A stretch of 64,000 bases of DNA from NCBI GenBank assembly GCA_018398765.1, contig JAHBMJ010004897.1, positions 10,001 to 74,000 on the forward strand, in the 5' to 3' direction. Shown here piece by piece: positions 1 to 12,809 of the stretch. The notes under the pieces are model-generated. The model saw only the letters and a list, made by a program, of their open reading frames with translations. It had not been told where the DNA came from and ran no database searches. The DNA is from Chromera velia. Lineage: Eukaryota > Sar > Chromeraceae. The position numbers were made by a program, and so were the translations under genes. The first letter of the stretch is position 1. Each line of letters opens with the position of its first letter.

Positions 1-909
1 ATCCAAACAAACTGCATGTGGACATATATAACAAAAAAGGCAAATAAATGATGATCATGTCTTTGATGAATGAACAAGGTTCTGAGTATCACTACATTGG
101 CAACCTTCTGATGGTAAGAAAGAAACCAAAGAGACCTACAGGGTAGGTCAATCCCCTCTGCACACAATTAATATCTCCATCTGCATACCATCATCAATTC
201 TATCTCTCTGTATCTCTCTATAGCCAGTCTCTCTATCTATAAATAAACTGACACATAGAAATCTAATCAGAAAATTTGCTAATTTGTATCGATAAGTAAA
301 CTAGCGCTACTAAGCGCTACCTTTATTCAAGATCTGCGTTTGTTCATACTATCAATTTTTTTAATAAATTCTAAGTTAATTCTTTTAAAATGTATTTTCT
401 GCTGGCCTTTCTTGCCTTCATCACATATTGCAGGACCGCAACGCGTATTGCAGATCGAAGTGTGGATAGAAGTATGCTTGCGGTCTAGCTCTTGAGCCCT
501 CTTCCGCAACCATGGCAACCAAAATCCAAAAGCTTAACAAAGATTCGTTATCACAACCCTACACAACCCGCAAATGCATGCATTCTCTTTTCGCCATTTT
601 CTCTGTGTCTGTCTGGCTTTGTCACAACGATAACAGGTACCAATTCAACTCACCAACTCTCAGAGACAGAGGCACCAGCAGGTGCACAACGATAACTAAA
701 AAAGACAACAGACAATTGATGCGACCGGATCCGGCCGCTCGGTTCGGTTCTTCACCGTTCGCTCAAGTGCCCGTAGCTGCCACGATTTCTTGCATCCCTC
801 CCTCGCCCTTCAGTTCCTTGTGAAAATTGAGAGACTTAGCTTGCGACACCGCGTCCCATCAAGCATTTCCTCTCTCTGGTCAATTGACGTTCCTTCTTTC
901 GTCTAGCTG
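1..909. other. 3' flank of AP-3 beta gene, no gene seen
   Basis: AT-rich at the left end (short ATCT-type microsatellite near 185-240), becoming mixed composition toward 900. Open frames here are short and have no recognisable protein character. The part next to 910 is presumably the 3' untranslated region of the minus-strand AP-3 beta gene. Confidence 0.5.
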
Positions 910-3900
910 TCAGCTTGCGTTGGCCTGGTTGGGCGGGGGCATGAATTTCCAATCGTCGCCGTCTTCTTCGTCTTCGGGGTCGGAGCCCTGAGGGGAGGCA
1001 GGAAGAATGGATGGATGGATGGATGGATGGATAGAAAAGAAAGAGCACGTGCACACACTCGAGTACAAGGGCGCATACGTGCGGGGAGAGGACAAGTGCG
1101 GGATCGGAGAGACAAGAATAGCCGTCACAATAGACTGACTGACTGACAGAAACACGGACTGACTGACTGTCTGATTGACAGACTGACTGACTGACAGACT
1201 GACAGACAGACCGACTGACAGACTCACAGACAGACGGACTGACTGACAGACTGACTGAGTGACAGACTGACAGAAAGACGGACTGACAGACAGGCTGACT
1301 GACTGACAGGCTGACAGACTCACTGACCACGTGAAAGACCTGAGGCCCCCCCTTGGGCACCTCGAGTGTGTTGGCCTTTTCCTTCTCTGAGGGAGGCATC
1401 ATCGATGTGGTGGTTCCCCCTCCCCCCCCGTTCCCTCCTGCCGCTGTTGTTGTGGAAGTCGCCGTCCTCTGAGGGAAGCAGTCGTCGTCGTCGTCCGACT
1501 CATCGTCCTGCTTTGCTCATTCATTCAGTCATTCATTTTTTCGTGTATGCATTTGTTTGTTCGTTGGTTTACTTGTGTCCGTCTTTCTTTGGGAGTTTGC
1601 CTGTTTGCTTCCTCCTTTTGACTCATCGATTGATGAATGAGTGCGCTGACGGCAACAGCTTCATTATGGGGGTGAGGATGAAAGACAGCCCGACAACGAG
1701 GGAGAAGAAAAGAAGAGGCAAAACCAAGCAAAACAAAAAAAAAAAGAAACAACAACAAAAAGGAACAAGGAAGATGCATACTGACTGACCTCTCCATACA
1801 CCGCCACCCCCGTCTTGGATCCCGTTCCATGCACCCCCCTCTGCCCGCTGTCTGGTCTCACGGGGGGTGCCCCTCCTGACTGGGGCCTGCTCATGCTCAC
1901 ACTTCCCCCTGCGTACCCGTTGGCTCCCCCCCCCACGCCTTCCGCCGAGCGGGTCCCGTTCATATGCGGGTGGGGGGCGTGGGGCTGCTGCTGCTGTTGC
2001 GTCTCGGCACCCGGCATGCCCCCAAAAGCGTCTCCTTCTGGTGTGCTGTATACAGAGAGAGAAAGAAGGCACCTTTTTCACAGACAGACACAAACACAGA
2101 GACAGAATAAATACACTGGAGACAAGGAGAGAGAAGATATGCCATCACACCCTGCATGCCTCAAGGTACTCACTCGCAGTGTTTGTTTGCACACAGCAGA
2201 AGACAAAGAAAGAAGAAGACAACGTAGAATGGACTGTTCAGTAGATCGGAAATTAAGGAGATAACGTGCATTTAAATATGTACACACACACACACACACA
2301 CACACACAAAACATCCCGATCAGCGGCAAAACTGACTCACTCATAGAAGGCGTCCAGATCGAGGGCGTTGCGGACAACCGGCACGGCGTGGGACGTTTTG
2401 GGTCCGCCCACTCTGCCCCCGGACCCCCCGGCCCCGTCTCCCGCTCTGTGCCCAAAGTTGTCCGAAGAAATGGACGTCACTGCCGGGGCAGAGGGGGTAG
2501 CACTGGCGGCTCCCTTGCCGCCGGGGCCCTGGGCCCTGACGCTGGGTGAGGGCACCTCTGCCGGGTTCCGTGAGTGGGGCAGGGGAAGGAATCCCTCGAG
2601 GGCCCTCCCCGTCTGCAAAAGAAACAAACGATTCAACCACACAACCATCAGCCAACATTCAGGGGCGGCGAAATGAAGTCTGGAGGGGGGCACACAGACG
2701 CCGAGGCACACACTCGCACAAGAGGAGACAACAAGACACACGCCGCACTTCTCCCAAACATGTAAAGACGCGCAGAGGGAGAACACTCACGAAGAGAGAG
2801 AGAGAGAGGGGGGGGGGGGGGGGGGGGGGGGGGGGAGAGAGAGAGAGAGAAAGGGGAGGATGCGAAATAAGAAGCAGCGCCCAGAAAAAGAACAGAGGGA
2901 AGCCAGGCAGTGCATGAGTGAGTACACTGCGGATGCCAATGGCGAGAGAGGGCTCTGTTTTTCAAGTCGCGTCTTCGCTTCATGAACAAACTGAGACAGA
3001 GAGAGAAGGTGAGAGACAGTCAGACGGACTGACCGTTTGTGCCAGTGAGCCCAGAGTGAACACAAGGGAGTGTTGCAAGTGGAGGCTCTCAGGGGGTCGT
3101 CCATCAGCGCCGGTGGTCGGTCCGCCTTCAGTCTCGGTCTGCCAGCCAAGTCGTGGATGGGGAAAGACGTCAGAAAGAGGCGACAACAGAGTGGATAGAA
3201 TCAGGCAAAGAGGTACACGTGTTTACGTGAGTACACGCAAGTTCGAAAGAGAGGATGAATAGATAAAAGTGGTTTTGACCATGAAAAAGTGGGCAGAGAC
3301 GACGTGGGGATGTGGAACGGAACAATCTGGTTGGTGGGTGGGACAGATCCGGGCTGGTTGAAATAAAGCAGAAATTCATTCCCTTGACGCACTCAAGGAC
3401 GCATCAGTTGAAAGGCGGAGATTCATTCTCTCCCTCGCATTCTTTTTTCTCCTCTCTCCCCCCCCCCCCNNNNNNCCCCCCCCCCCCTTCTCCTCCAAAG
3501 AATAACAACAACAAAAGGAACTCCGTTTCTTTTCAAATAATCAAAAAGAGGAAGAAAGAGAACCAACGAGGATTACTCACCAAGCCAGCGCTTCTCTGCC
3601 TCCGCACAACTGAAGGCAGTGCATCGTTGGCGAAAGCGACCGCAAACTTTCCCAGTACTGCACACACGTGCAGCCACGGGAGGGACAAAACACACAAACG
3701 CATGCGCATGCGCATTCAGAAAGAGAGAAACGAAGGAAAGAAGATGTTGAGAGTCATCACACTACCACAACGTAGTAAAACAAATCGCAGATTCGGAAGT
3801 TTAAGTACACAGAAAGCTGCCCGAATAATCCTGTCCCTTATGTAGACAGAAAAAGGAAAGCTATGGGAGAACTCTGACTGAGGGACAAACTGCCTCGATC

Positions 3901-6900
3901 CTTTCCCTTCACACAAACACATGCAGTCACACTTCGGCAGCACCCCACACAGATAGACAGACCGAGAGTGTGACTGAAGGGAGAGGGGGCCAAAATGTCT
4001 CGGAGAAAATGAGGAAAACAGGAAGAAAGGAGGCAGATTTGCTCAGCTGACCGCTCTCTGCCCCCTCAGCTCCTCCCTCCGGTTCCCTTCGTTTGGCCTC
4101 TTGCAGGAGCCTGGACCGACACCTGGCGAGATCTCGAAGATCCGAGTCGGCATCCAGGGCCGCCAAGTCGAGGCAGAATCTCACCTGGGCATCCACACGT
4201 GATCCCACCACTGCATCCATCCATGCAAGCGAGAGAGACAACATACAGGAAAGAAGGAAGGCAGGAAAAGAGATAAATAGAAAGAGACGGCCAGAACAGA
4301 AAGACAAAAGAAAGAGTGTTTCTTTCTTCGTTTGTTTTTGCAATGCGAATCAATCGAATCGAATCGGAGAAAGAGGAGCTGGGACACAAATGCCAGCATA
4401 GCGAAAAATCGCGTTTTTTGTCTTTTCGTTGAAGTCGGAGAGGTGGAGGGGGAAAGAAGGTAACTCATTTAGAGATGTTCTTCTTCAGACTGCCTTCTGC
4501 CACCCTTCCTTTCTCGTAGCTCCCTCACCTTCTGCCTCCTCCTCTTCTTCGACATTGGAGGCATCAGGCGTCTGAGTTCCCCCCGTTAACCGTCTCCGCC
4601 TCTGTGCACGGAGCCTGTAGTTTTGGCACCACAACTTGGTTGCCAAACCCAAAATCTGGATCTTCACTTCTCTCGCCTCGTCGGAAAATCTGCACACACA
4701 CACGTGGAGGCGATGAGACAGGAGAGGAAGGAGAGAGGTCAGCCAGGCAGCCAGGCAGGAAAAGAGGCGAAATGATCAGAAATGTGAGGAAAGCCTGGCC
4801 AGAATACTCACTCCATTCGACAACTCTCTGGGCATCCAATCATTCAAAGAGAACGGTTTCGCATATGTCCGTGCATCGATACATGCAAAAACTCACCTAC
4901 ACGAAAAGAAAAGAAAACATACTAAAAGCCGAACCGACCGACCGACAAACGGGACCAACGAAAGAGCGACAGAGAGAAGGAAGCCAAGAAAAGACACAAC
5001 CGAGGAAGGAAGGAAGGAAGGAAGGAGCAAATTAAAAAAAAAACCAACCAATCCATCCACGCAGCCCACCCCCTCCCACCGACAAACCAACCTTCCAACA
5101 AGCCTTCTGAGGGTCTCCCTGGCCAGTCGAGGCACTCTATCGAGGTATCTGCCGATAATCCAGATCACACTCGCACGTGCCTGGGGGGCCCTGAGGTCTG
5201 ACAAGGTCGTCACCAGACGCGCCGTAACGGTGGCCGCATCCCCCCCACTTCCATTACCGGGTGTCTCTCCGCCCGCCCCTTCTTTCTCCGTTTCGGCCTG
5301 CTGGTGCAGAAGGGCTCGCACAGCAACTGCGCGCAGAAAAGAGAGAGAGACGGAAGACGCTTATGAAGACAACAAGGACAAATATCCGCAAATGAAAAGA
5401 AAGAGAAAAAAGGGAGAAGGGGGAGAAGCACGTGCGACGAGGGGTATCGAGGAGAAGCGAAGGGGGGTGGAGAAGGAAAGAGAGAAAAGACCAGCGAAAC
5501 AAACAAAGAAGGCCCCTACCATTAATTTCTGTTTTAATTGATTAAAAAAGCAAATTAATAATGAAACAAAGAAGGCCCTCCCAACCACCAGAGAGACAGA
5601 CACACAAACAAAGAGCCAGGAGGTCAACAAAAGAAAAAGAAGAATGACCAACCGACTGCCTCTGCAGCTATGGTCTCGTTGGGGGAATCCAGCAGACGGA
5701 CCAACCCGCTCAGACAACTGCACGTACACAGACAAGAAGACGCATCTTTCCTCCCATTCACACATGAACATCTGAGGGACGCTGTAGCGAGAGAGAGAAA
5801 AGAAAAGAAAAGCAAAGCACGGAGCGAGCTCAAAGAGATTTCTTCAATTGCAAAAAACAGAGAAACGTCCTCTTCAATTGGTGAAAAGAACATGCTCATT
5901 CTCTCTCTTTGTGGTTCATCCGGGCAGCACGCACACAAACGGAGGCAAAGGGAAGGGAGGAAGAAAATACGCGGAACCCACCAACCTCTCTCGTACAGAC
6001 GGAACTCTGAGTGCTGCCCTCATGACGACGTCAATCACTTTTTTGGCAAACAGAAACGCCCTCGGAGTCTTCCCCTCCTCCACGCCCCCCGAATCCTCCC
6101 CCCCAGTCCGTGCAGGCATGTCCGCATCCTCCGAACCCTTCGCGGCGGCGCCCCCCAGTGCTCCACGAACCCCCCCCGTGTCGGCGCCCCACTGGATGTA
6201 CGCTTGGCACTCCCGAAGAATTGCGGCCACACTCATTTCTGCATGCAGACAGAAATTAAGGAAGGCAGTGAGAGACTGACTGACTGACTGACTGTCCGAC
6301 TGTCTGACTGTTGTTCGGCATTTTGAAAGAATTCATGAATGCACAGAGGATCCGATACAAGCGAAGGGGACCTCCTTCCTTCCTTCCTTCCGTCCCTACC
6401 AGACCAGCCTCCAGACGAGCACACGCCCATCCTCATGACATTTTGAAAATACCGCAGACGTGCATGAAATGGTGATCTGCTGTCTCTTTTCTCGAGAGGG
6501 AAGGACAAACAGGAGATCTCCCTGAAAGAGAAAGGGAGGGCGCACAACTGTTACGGCACATTCGCGTCACTGGCGTTCGTGGAGAGAGAAAGCCAAGCCA
6601 TGCCCCCCATTTTCTTTCAAGAAAAGAGGAACAACCCAGACAAGACAAAGAGAGAGGGAAAGAGACGGAGACCATCCATCTGCCTGGTCGGCGACGTTCT
6701 GTCGTTTGTCGAAGCAGAGTCACTTGACCCAAGCACCCCCGAAAGAAAGAGTGGAGAGGATCGTGGAGAACAGGCTGACGGTGGGAAAGAAGACAGCAGA
6801 GGACGGAAGAGGAGCAAGAAAGAAAATATGGGACAGTAGGCACACGGCAAGGCAAACAGACAGACCGTCAGTGAGAGCAATGAGGATGTCCAGTTTGAGG

Positions 6901-9900
6901 AGTCTCAAAGCAGTGCTGTCGCTCCACCTGCACAACCAGACAAATTCATCCACACACGCTTTGTCAATCTGTACATCATCCACACATCCGCTTGCCTATC
7001 GATCTTCCGCCTCTCCAGCCGCCTTCGGAAAGACTGTGAGACGCCGAGACAGCCACGTCCATCCCATCCATCATCCATCCCGATCGAAGAAAGAAAAGAT
7101 TTCTGGGCGAGGTTGATCTCATCGCGTCATTAGCAGACGATCCTTTGATCCTTTGAGGCAAAGACTGAATGAGTATGTGAGTGAGTAAATGGGTCAGTGA
7201 GTGAGTGAGTGAGTGCGGGGACAGGTAGGTACCAAACGCATTTAACGATTCTTCCTCTGCTGGTAGCTGGACCTCAACGGTAGAGAGACAGCCTCTTAAG
7301 GTAAAACGGAGGGGGGTGGGGGGGCAAGAGGAAAGGAGAGGAAAGGAAGAGCCGTCCGTCCTCAAAGCATCTCTCTGAGGGTCCCCCTCCACATCTTAGC
7401 TCGGAATTCACCATTTCATTTTCCTTCGGTGCAGAGCCAAGAGCGTGGCATAATGGCACTTCCTCAGTGACTGGCCTGAACCGAGAGAAGACGGACAGAC
7501 AGACGGCAAGCAAGCAAGCAAGCAAGAAAGAAAAGAAAGAAAGAAAGAAAGAAAGACAGAAACCAAGAAAGAGACAGAGGGAGGAAAACTGACTGGATGA
7601 AGAACTGCTTCACCGATGGGCGAAAGAGTTCCGGCAGCGCATGGATGAGAGGAGTTAGAACCTCTGCAAACAGACACAGAATCATTCAGTTCGTTCCTTC
7701 ATTCACGCTTTCAGTGATTCATTCACCTTTGATGGCATGAACTTCCCCATAGTTCATTCGGTCGCTCTTTCAATTCCAAGCGAACGCCAATGGACCGTCC
7801 TCAGCCATGAGCGGCTTGCTCCCTTTGAAACAAAAAAGCGACCTCATGGCTGTCTGTCACATCAGGGCATCGTGACCGTCAACCCGCTGCTTTTGCACCC
7901 TGAAGGTATTGAACGTATAGAAGCTCACAACAATGAACTTTCTGTGAAGGGGAAATGAACCGACCGAGGAGCACTCCCTTAGTCTCGCTGTCCGCAATGC
8001 GGAGTGTCCTCAGCCCCGCCTTCGATGCCGCCTTCATCCACTCACTGGCCTTCCCCTTCTCCTCGACTGCGCCAGCAGACGAGGAAGAGAGGAGTGCTGC
8101 GGGGTCTCGTCGAGGGGCCAGATAGAAAAGAGCGGAGATGGCTGAAATCACTACGGCCTTCGACTGCGACTGAAGAAGTCCTGTCAACACACGGAGCAGA
8201 AGCGTGTGGTCGTCAGAGAGTTCTGCTTCCCCTGTGGATGTGGCCGGGGGAGAAGACGAAGAAGAAGACACGACCCCTGTGAAAGCGTTCGGGTCCGGCA
8301 GAAAAGTGCGGCCGTACCGCAGAAGCAGATCTGCACAGACACACACATCGGACACACACACACGCACAGAAAGACACAGAGAGAGTTGTGGGGAGAATCA
8401 GAGAAACAAGAAAGGGAAGGGAAGGAGAGTGCGTGTGTCTACACCATCAGTCAACCTCCTCTTCCTCTCCGCATGTTCCTTCCAAGAAAGAGGAAGAGGA
8501 GAGTCCAGCTACTTAGTGAGTGAGTCACCGAGTCGCACCGAGAGAGAGAGAGAGATCTCCGCATCGCTGTCGGATTGTGGCTTTTCGAGTCTGCCCGCTT
8601 TGCTGTTCCTTCCTTCTTCCTACCCGTCCCACCCATTCAGCCTGCCCCCCCTCCCTCCCTGACCGACCGACGAGTGCGACTTGCATGGGCGCCTCAGCTG
8701 TAGGCAGCAGGTCGATCATCTTTCTGAACAGCCCGTGGAGAGCCCCTAGAGCCTCCACCTCGGCCCTGTCCCTCTCCTCAGGCGAAGATTGGGAGTCTAG
8801 AACCAGGGCAGAGATCACCACACGGCGGTAACTCGCAAAGGCAGCACCGGCAACACAAGGGTCGCCGTCGGCGGCCAACTTCAGAAGCACGGCCGTCATC
8901 GACCCGATTTGGTCGGGGTCTAACGAGCAGACCTGCACATACGCACATACGACAGACAGACTGTATGACTTCATTTTTTCTTCAGACAGACAGACTATAT
9001 CGTCTTTTCTTTCCCCTTTTCTCCTTCTTCATTCTCTTCTGTTCTTTTCTTTCTTCTTTTGGCACGCTCTCTCAGACAGACAGACTATATGTTTCTTCTT
9101 CTCCCTTCTTTTCTTCATGAACACAACAGACAAAAAGAAAGAAAGAACAAAGACAAAAGCACAGCACCAACAATCAAACAGCGTGGGCAGGGGGCCCGAA
9201 AGGTGAGAGTTAAGCGCCCCTTGCCTCTCCACCTCCCGACAGACTTTCACGTGATCACTGATTTCACACGCTACTCCTCTGCTGCTTCCACTCAAGACAA
9301 GAAAGAGAAGAAAAAAAAGACAAGACAATCAGACAGACAGACAGACAAACAGAACGTTCGACACTCAGACACGTCGACGCATGTTTGGTCAGGTACACAA
9401 ACAAGGAGAGGAGAGGAGAGGAGAGGAGAGGAGAGGACGGGATGACACCACACAAAAGAGATGCGTCGACGGACAACACGGGGAAGGAGACGCATGCACT
9501 GACGCACGCACGTGTGCGTACAGAGCTCTACCCTGGAAAGAGAAGAGAACCGAAAAAAAAAAGGAAGAGAAAAAAGACATTTATGGGACTGAGCCCTTTC
9601 TCCCTCCCGCGTTGTAGAAACACTCCAATCAAAAACCCAACAGGAGGGAGACGGATAAGCAGGCAGCACCGAAAGAAAGTTTTTCTGCTTGCCGTCTGCA
9701 GAAGACACTAGAAGAGCAGGGAAGGGAGGGACAAGCAGAGAGATATAGGCGTGAATCAACCTGTCTGTGTCTGACTGACTGACTGACCTTAGGCACGCAC
9801 AGAGCTGCCTGTTTCCTCACGAAGGGCGACGAGTCCTGAGAGGCTGCGCTGACGGCCATGACGATGATCTGGATGATCTCCAGGACTCTCACGGATGCCT

Positions 9901-10328
9901 GCAGGCATTTATGTATTTATTTATTTATTTACTTATTTATTTATTTATTTATTTTCTGTATGAAAGTAAATACATAAAAGTAAATACAGACGACTATCTG
10001 GATGATCTCCAGGACTCTCACGGACGCCTGCAGGCAAGCAGGCAATCAATGAAGCAAACAAACGGAAAAACACAAAAACGAGCATTAACTGGGGTTGAAG
10101 CAAAGGGAGGGGAGCGCCAGTGAGGTCACAAAAAAGAGGGTGTAGGAGAGAAACGCGTGCTTCCTTCGATCTCTGACGGGGGGGGAGGCATTCTTAGCAG
10201 TTAGTTCCTTCCACGAAGAGAACAGGGGAGGAAGAGAGAGAACCGTCAGGGGGGTCAGAAGAGAGAGAACAAGAAAGCTGCTGAAGATCACTTTAGTTCA
10301 CACGCCCCCCACACGCACGCACGCACGC

Positions 10329-10376
<48 letters not shown>

Positions 10377-10410
10377 AGAGAGAGAGAGAGAGAGAGAGAG
10401 AGCGCCAGAC

Positions 10411-10447
<37 letters not shown>

Positions 10448-11804
10448 CCGACTGACCATTGCCTTCAATGCTGCTGCCCGAACGAGTTGGTTCCTGTCCT
10501 TCAGGTCCCTCTGGAAAGAATTCACGCTCAAAAGCGCCAACTGTTGGACAGACCTGCACGCACAGTTACGTCCATCCTCGGGTGATCCATAGTATAAGAA
10601 TAAATTGTGATTTGGAAAACTCTGCATTTGTTTATTTCTCCACCACGGGTAGAAGAACCGCACGTATATTGACGGCCATCCCCCCATGATCCTTCCATCC
10701 ATAAAGGGAGTCAGTCAGTGAAGAGAGAGAGGTTTTTGGAGATCGGTCAGTCAAAGCACGCTTCCATGCAGTGAAACTTTACTCCAATTCCAGAAATATA
10801 CAGCATCTTCACCTCAACTCAACAAGACCACTCGGATCGATAACAAGCCGACACAAGAACAGAGAAGAAAGATGGGACCCTCGAAACCCCGTAAAATTCC
10901 TTCAGAAGAGAAGAGAAGATCTCGGCATACGAACGCGCAATACCCCACAGAGGTCCACGGGAGGAACCAAAGACAAGAAGGAAAGCTGACGAAAAAGTCA
11001 GAGAAAGGACTCACGCGAGGTCCTGAGTAGACGAAGACGAGCTAGAGCTCCCCAACCCCCCAGCAGACGCGGACTGAGTGGACGCCACCCCGAAACTCCC
11101 TTGGTGTGCGCCCTCGGAGGACGCGGGGGGGGGGGAGATGTTGGCGTAGGCCACGATGTAGATGTAGACTAGGCGTTTGAGCTCTAGGTTGGTTGCCGAT
11201 ATGTTCTTGACGACGTCAGGGAACAACACGCCGACATCTCTTCCAGAGGAGACGGCCTGCAGTGTAGTTGTTAGATGGCTGGTTCATTCATTCATTTATG
11301 CGCACTGTTCTGTTTCCCTGGACATTCACAGGCGAGTGCACAAATCCATATCTCCCGTGTTTCGAAGCGGGGCGGAAGCAAGAAAGAAGTGTACCAGATG
11401 GCAGAGTACTGAGAAAAGAAAAAGGCGAAAGAAAGAGCGCAGCACAGAGACAGGTTGGGGAAAGGGTGAGAGGCGTGTGTCTGAGGAGAGCTTGAGTGAA
11501 TGGCCGGAGTGGTTGACATGGGAGGTCACACTGGACAATGAGGGCAGGCGAAAGTGCGTGTGTGCAGAAGCAGTGAATCAGAAAATGGATGAGGGAGACG
11601 GAGACGGAAAACCAAACCGACCGCCAATATTCTTTTCATAGCATCCAGTTTTCTTTCTACTGAGAGATCGTTGAGGTTCTTTTTGATGTCCGTGATGGAA
11701 AACTTCTCCTCATCAAAGAAATGGGACTCCGAGGTTGACACCATGGACACGACATCCCTCAACCCCGCGGCTGCTTTCTCGAAATACGGCACGGCAGATT
11801 TCAT
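910..11804 (-). CDS. AP3B: AP-3 adaptor complex subunit beta, 19 exons
   Basis: Large subunit of the AP-3 coat, which sorts cargo from Golgi/endosomes to lysosome-like organelles. My exons (minus strand): 11804-11622, 11256-11015, 10553-10457, 9898-9788, 8932-8668, 8330-7899, 7663-7594, 6927-6866, 6238-5986, 5717-5653, 5326-5092, 4689-4491, 4184-4052, 3657-3581, 3138-3034, 2612-2341, 2045-1790, 1507-1328, 987-910. All phases agree and the sum is 3315 nt, 1104 residues. Family-typical blocks in order: LDAMKRILA, LFPDVVKN, SFQRDLKDRNQLVRAAALK, SPFVRKQAALCVPK, SLDPDQ, LLLRYGR, LRLLKLDIL, LRECQAYIQ, LVRLLDSP, RASVIWIIGRYLDRVP, VKIQILGLATKLW. These follow the adaptin HEAT-repeat trunk of animal AP-3 beta. 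After residue about 870 there is a Gln-rich stretch, an acidic Ser/Asp patch and the ending GDDWKFMPPPNQANAS; I see no recognisable ear domain. Exon 13's start (4184 versus a few codons upstream) is the least certain border. Confidence 0.9.
1131..1327. repeat. (GTCA/GTCT)n microsatellite filling AP3B intron 18
   Basis: On the gene's strand, intron 18 begins GTCAGT and continues for about 190 nt as imperfect GTCA, GTCT and GTGA tetranucleotides. The repeat unit is the same as the donor hexamer, so there are many look-alike 5' splice sites directly after the real one. Confidence 0.8.
2792..2852. repeat. Mirror repeat (GA)n-G28-(AG)n
   Basis: An uninterrupted run of 28 G (2808-2835) flanked on both sides by GA/AG dinucleotide runs, inside AP3B intron 15. 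On the coding strand it is a polypyrimidine tract near the acceptor of exon 16. Confidence 0.85.
9990..10036. repeat. Partial copy of AP3B exon 4 start and its acceptor
   Basis: 47 nt matching 9861-9907 with three mismatches, offset 129 bp. The copied piece covers the 3' splice site and about the first 38 nt of exon 4. On the coding strand the partial copy lies upstream of the real exon, separated from it by a TAAA-rich microsatellite. Confidence 0.85.
10311..10445. repeat. Compound (CA)n(GA)n microsatellite
   Basis: Dinucleotide CA run followed by GA runs broken by a short CAGACAGA piece. It lies in AP3B intron 3, starting about 10 nt beyond the donor of exon 3. Confidence 0.85.
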
Positions 11805-12809
11805 CTTCCTTCCTTGCCGAAACGAAAGAGACAGTGCTTCCTGGTCTTTCCTTAAGTGAGGAGTTTCGAACAGCTCCGTGCCTTGGAGAGTTGGTGTGAC
11901 GGACTCTCGCCAGGGTGACTCAGAATTCTTCTACACCGGGAAGAAACACGCACTCAGTCAATCAGTCTGTCAGACGATTCTTTTTCCTTCCAAATGTTTG
12001 TTGCTGAGTGCCGAAGGAAGAAGGTGAGGAATCCCGACAGCAGAAGAAAATCGGGCACGCCCGCCCTGTGATTTGATTAGAGGAAGACGAAGACTCACTC
12101 GTGACACCAAGAAGGTGCCATGCGGATGATGCACGTGAGTGTTTTTGACGGAGGTCTGTAGTCGGTAGTTTCACACCCCGGTGGAGACGCCCCGCAAAGC
12201 TGGAGGTCTGGCGGGACGGCCGGCCAAATCAAATGCTAAATTACCTGGCGAGACGTATATAGAAAGGAATCAATGCGCAAAAAGCGGATCAGTCACTGAC
12301 CTTTTGATGCGGTACTTTTGGCCTTGTCGATCATGGTCGAGATCTCAGTTTGATTCAGGAAGCTGCCAGGGAATTCTGCATGGGCACTTCGATTGCCCAT
12401 GCATGGGCGTCTCCACTACAGCACTTGTATACTTGCGGCGCGGCGCCGCGCATTAATAATTAAATGGCCGGGTCCATGCCGGGTCCCCATAATTTACGCG
12501 CGCCGCCGGGAGTGTGCATGCCTGCATCACTGCCGTCTCCGTCTCCATGCACTTTCGAGATGAAGCCGTCTTCCAGACCGTCGTAAAGCTGGAGCTGAGC
12601 CAGTGAACCACCTGTTTGGTGCACGTATAAGGACCCTTGGACAGACCGCCTCGAGTGCACGAGGACCGATGATTGAGTCAATTGCATCCGGCTGAACGGC
12701 TCCTCTGGAACAAAGCTAGCTGGGGAGCTAGAAGAGATTGCAGGGGAGGGAGACAGCAAACACGCAGAGGTTGAGTTTGACCAAAGAAGTCCCCCCCACA
12801 GGTGTCAAG
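11805..12809. promoter_or_regulatory. Intergenic region between two divergent genes
   Basis: About 1 kb separates the AP3B start codon (minus) from the start codon at 12810 (plus). It must hold both 5' untranslated regions and promoters. A GC-rich palindromic patch near 12435-12452 and a palindrome around CCCATGCATGGG near 12395-12406 are visible. I recognise no defined promoter element. Confidence 0.4.

Noticed and set aside
4813-4828. A 16-nt micro-exon in AP3B between exons 11 and 12
   Set aside because: All phases through it fail or lengthen the protein. Direct joining of 5092 to 4689 keeps phase and matches the family length exactly.
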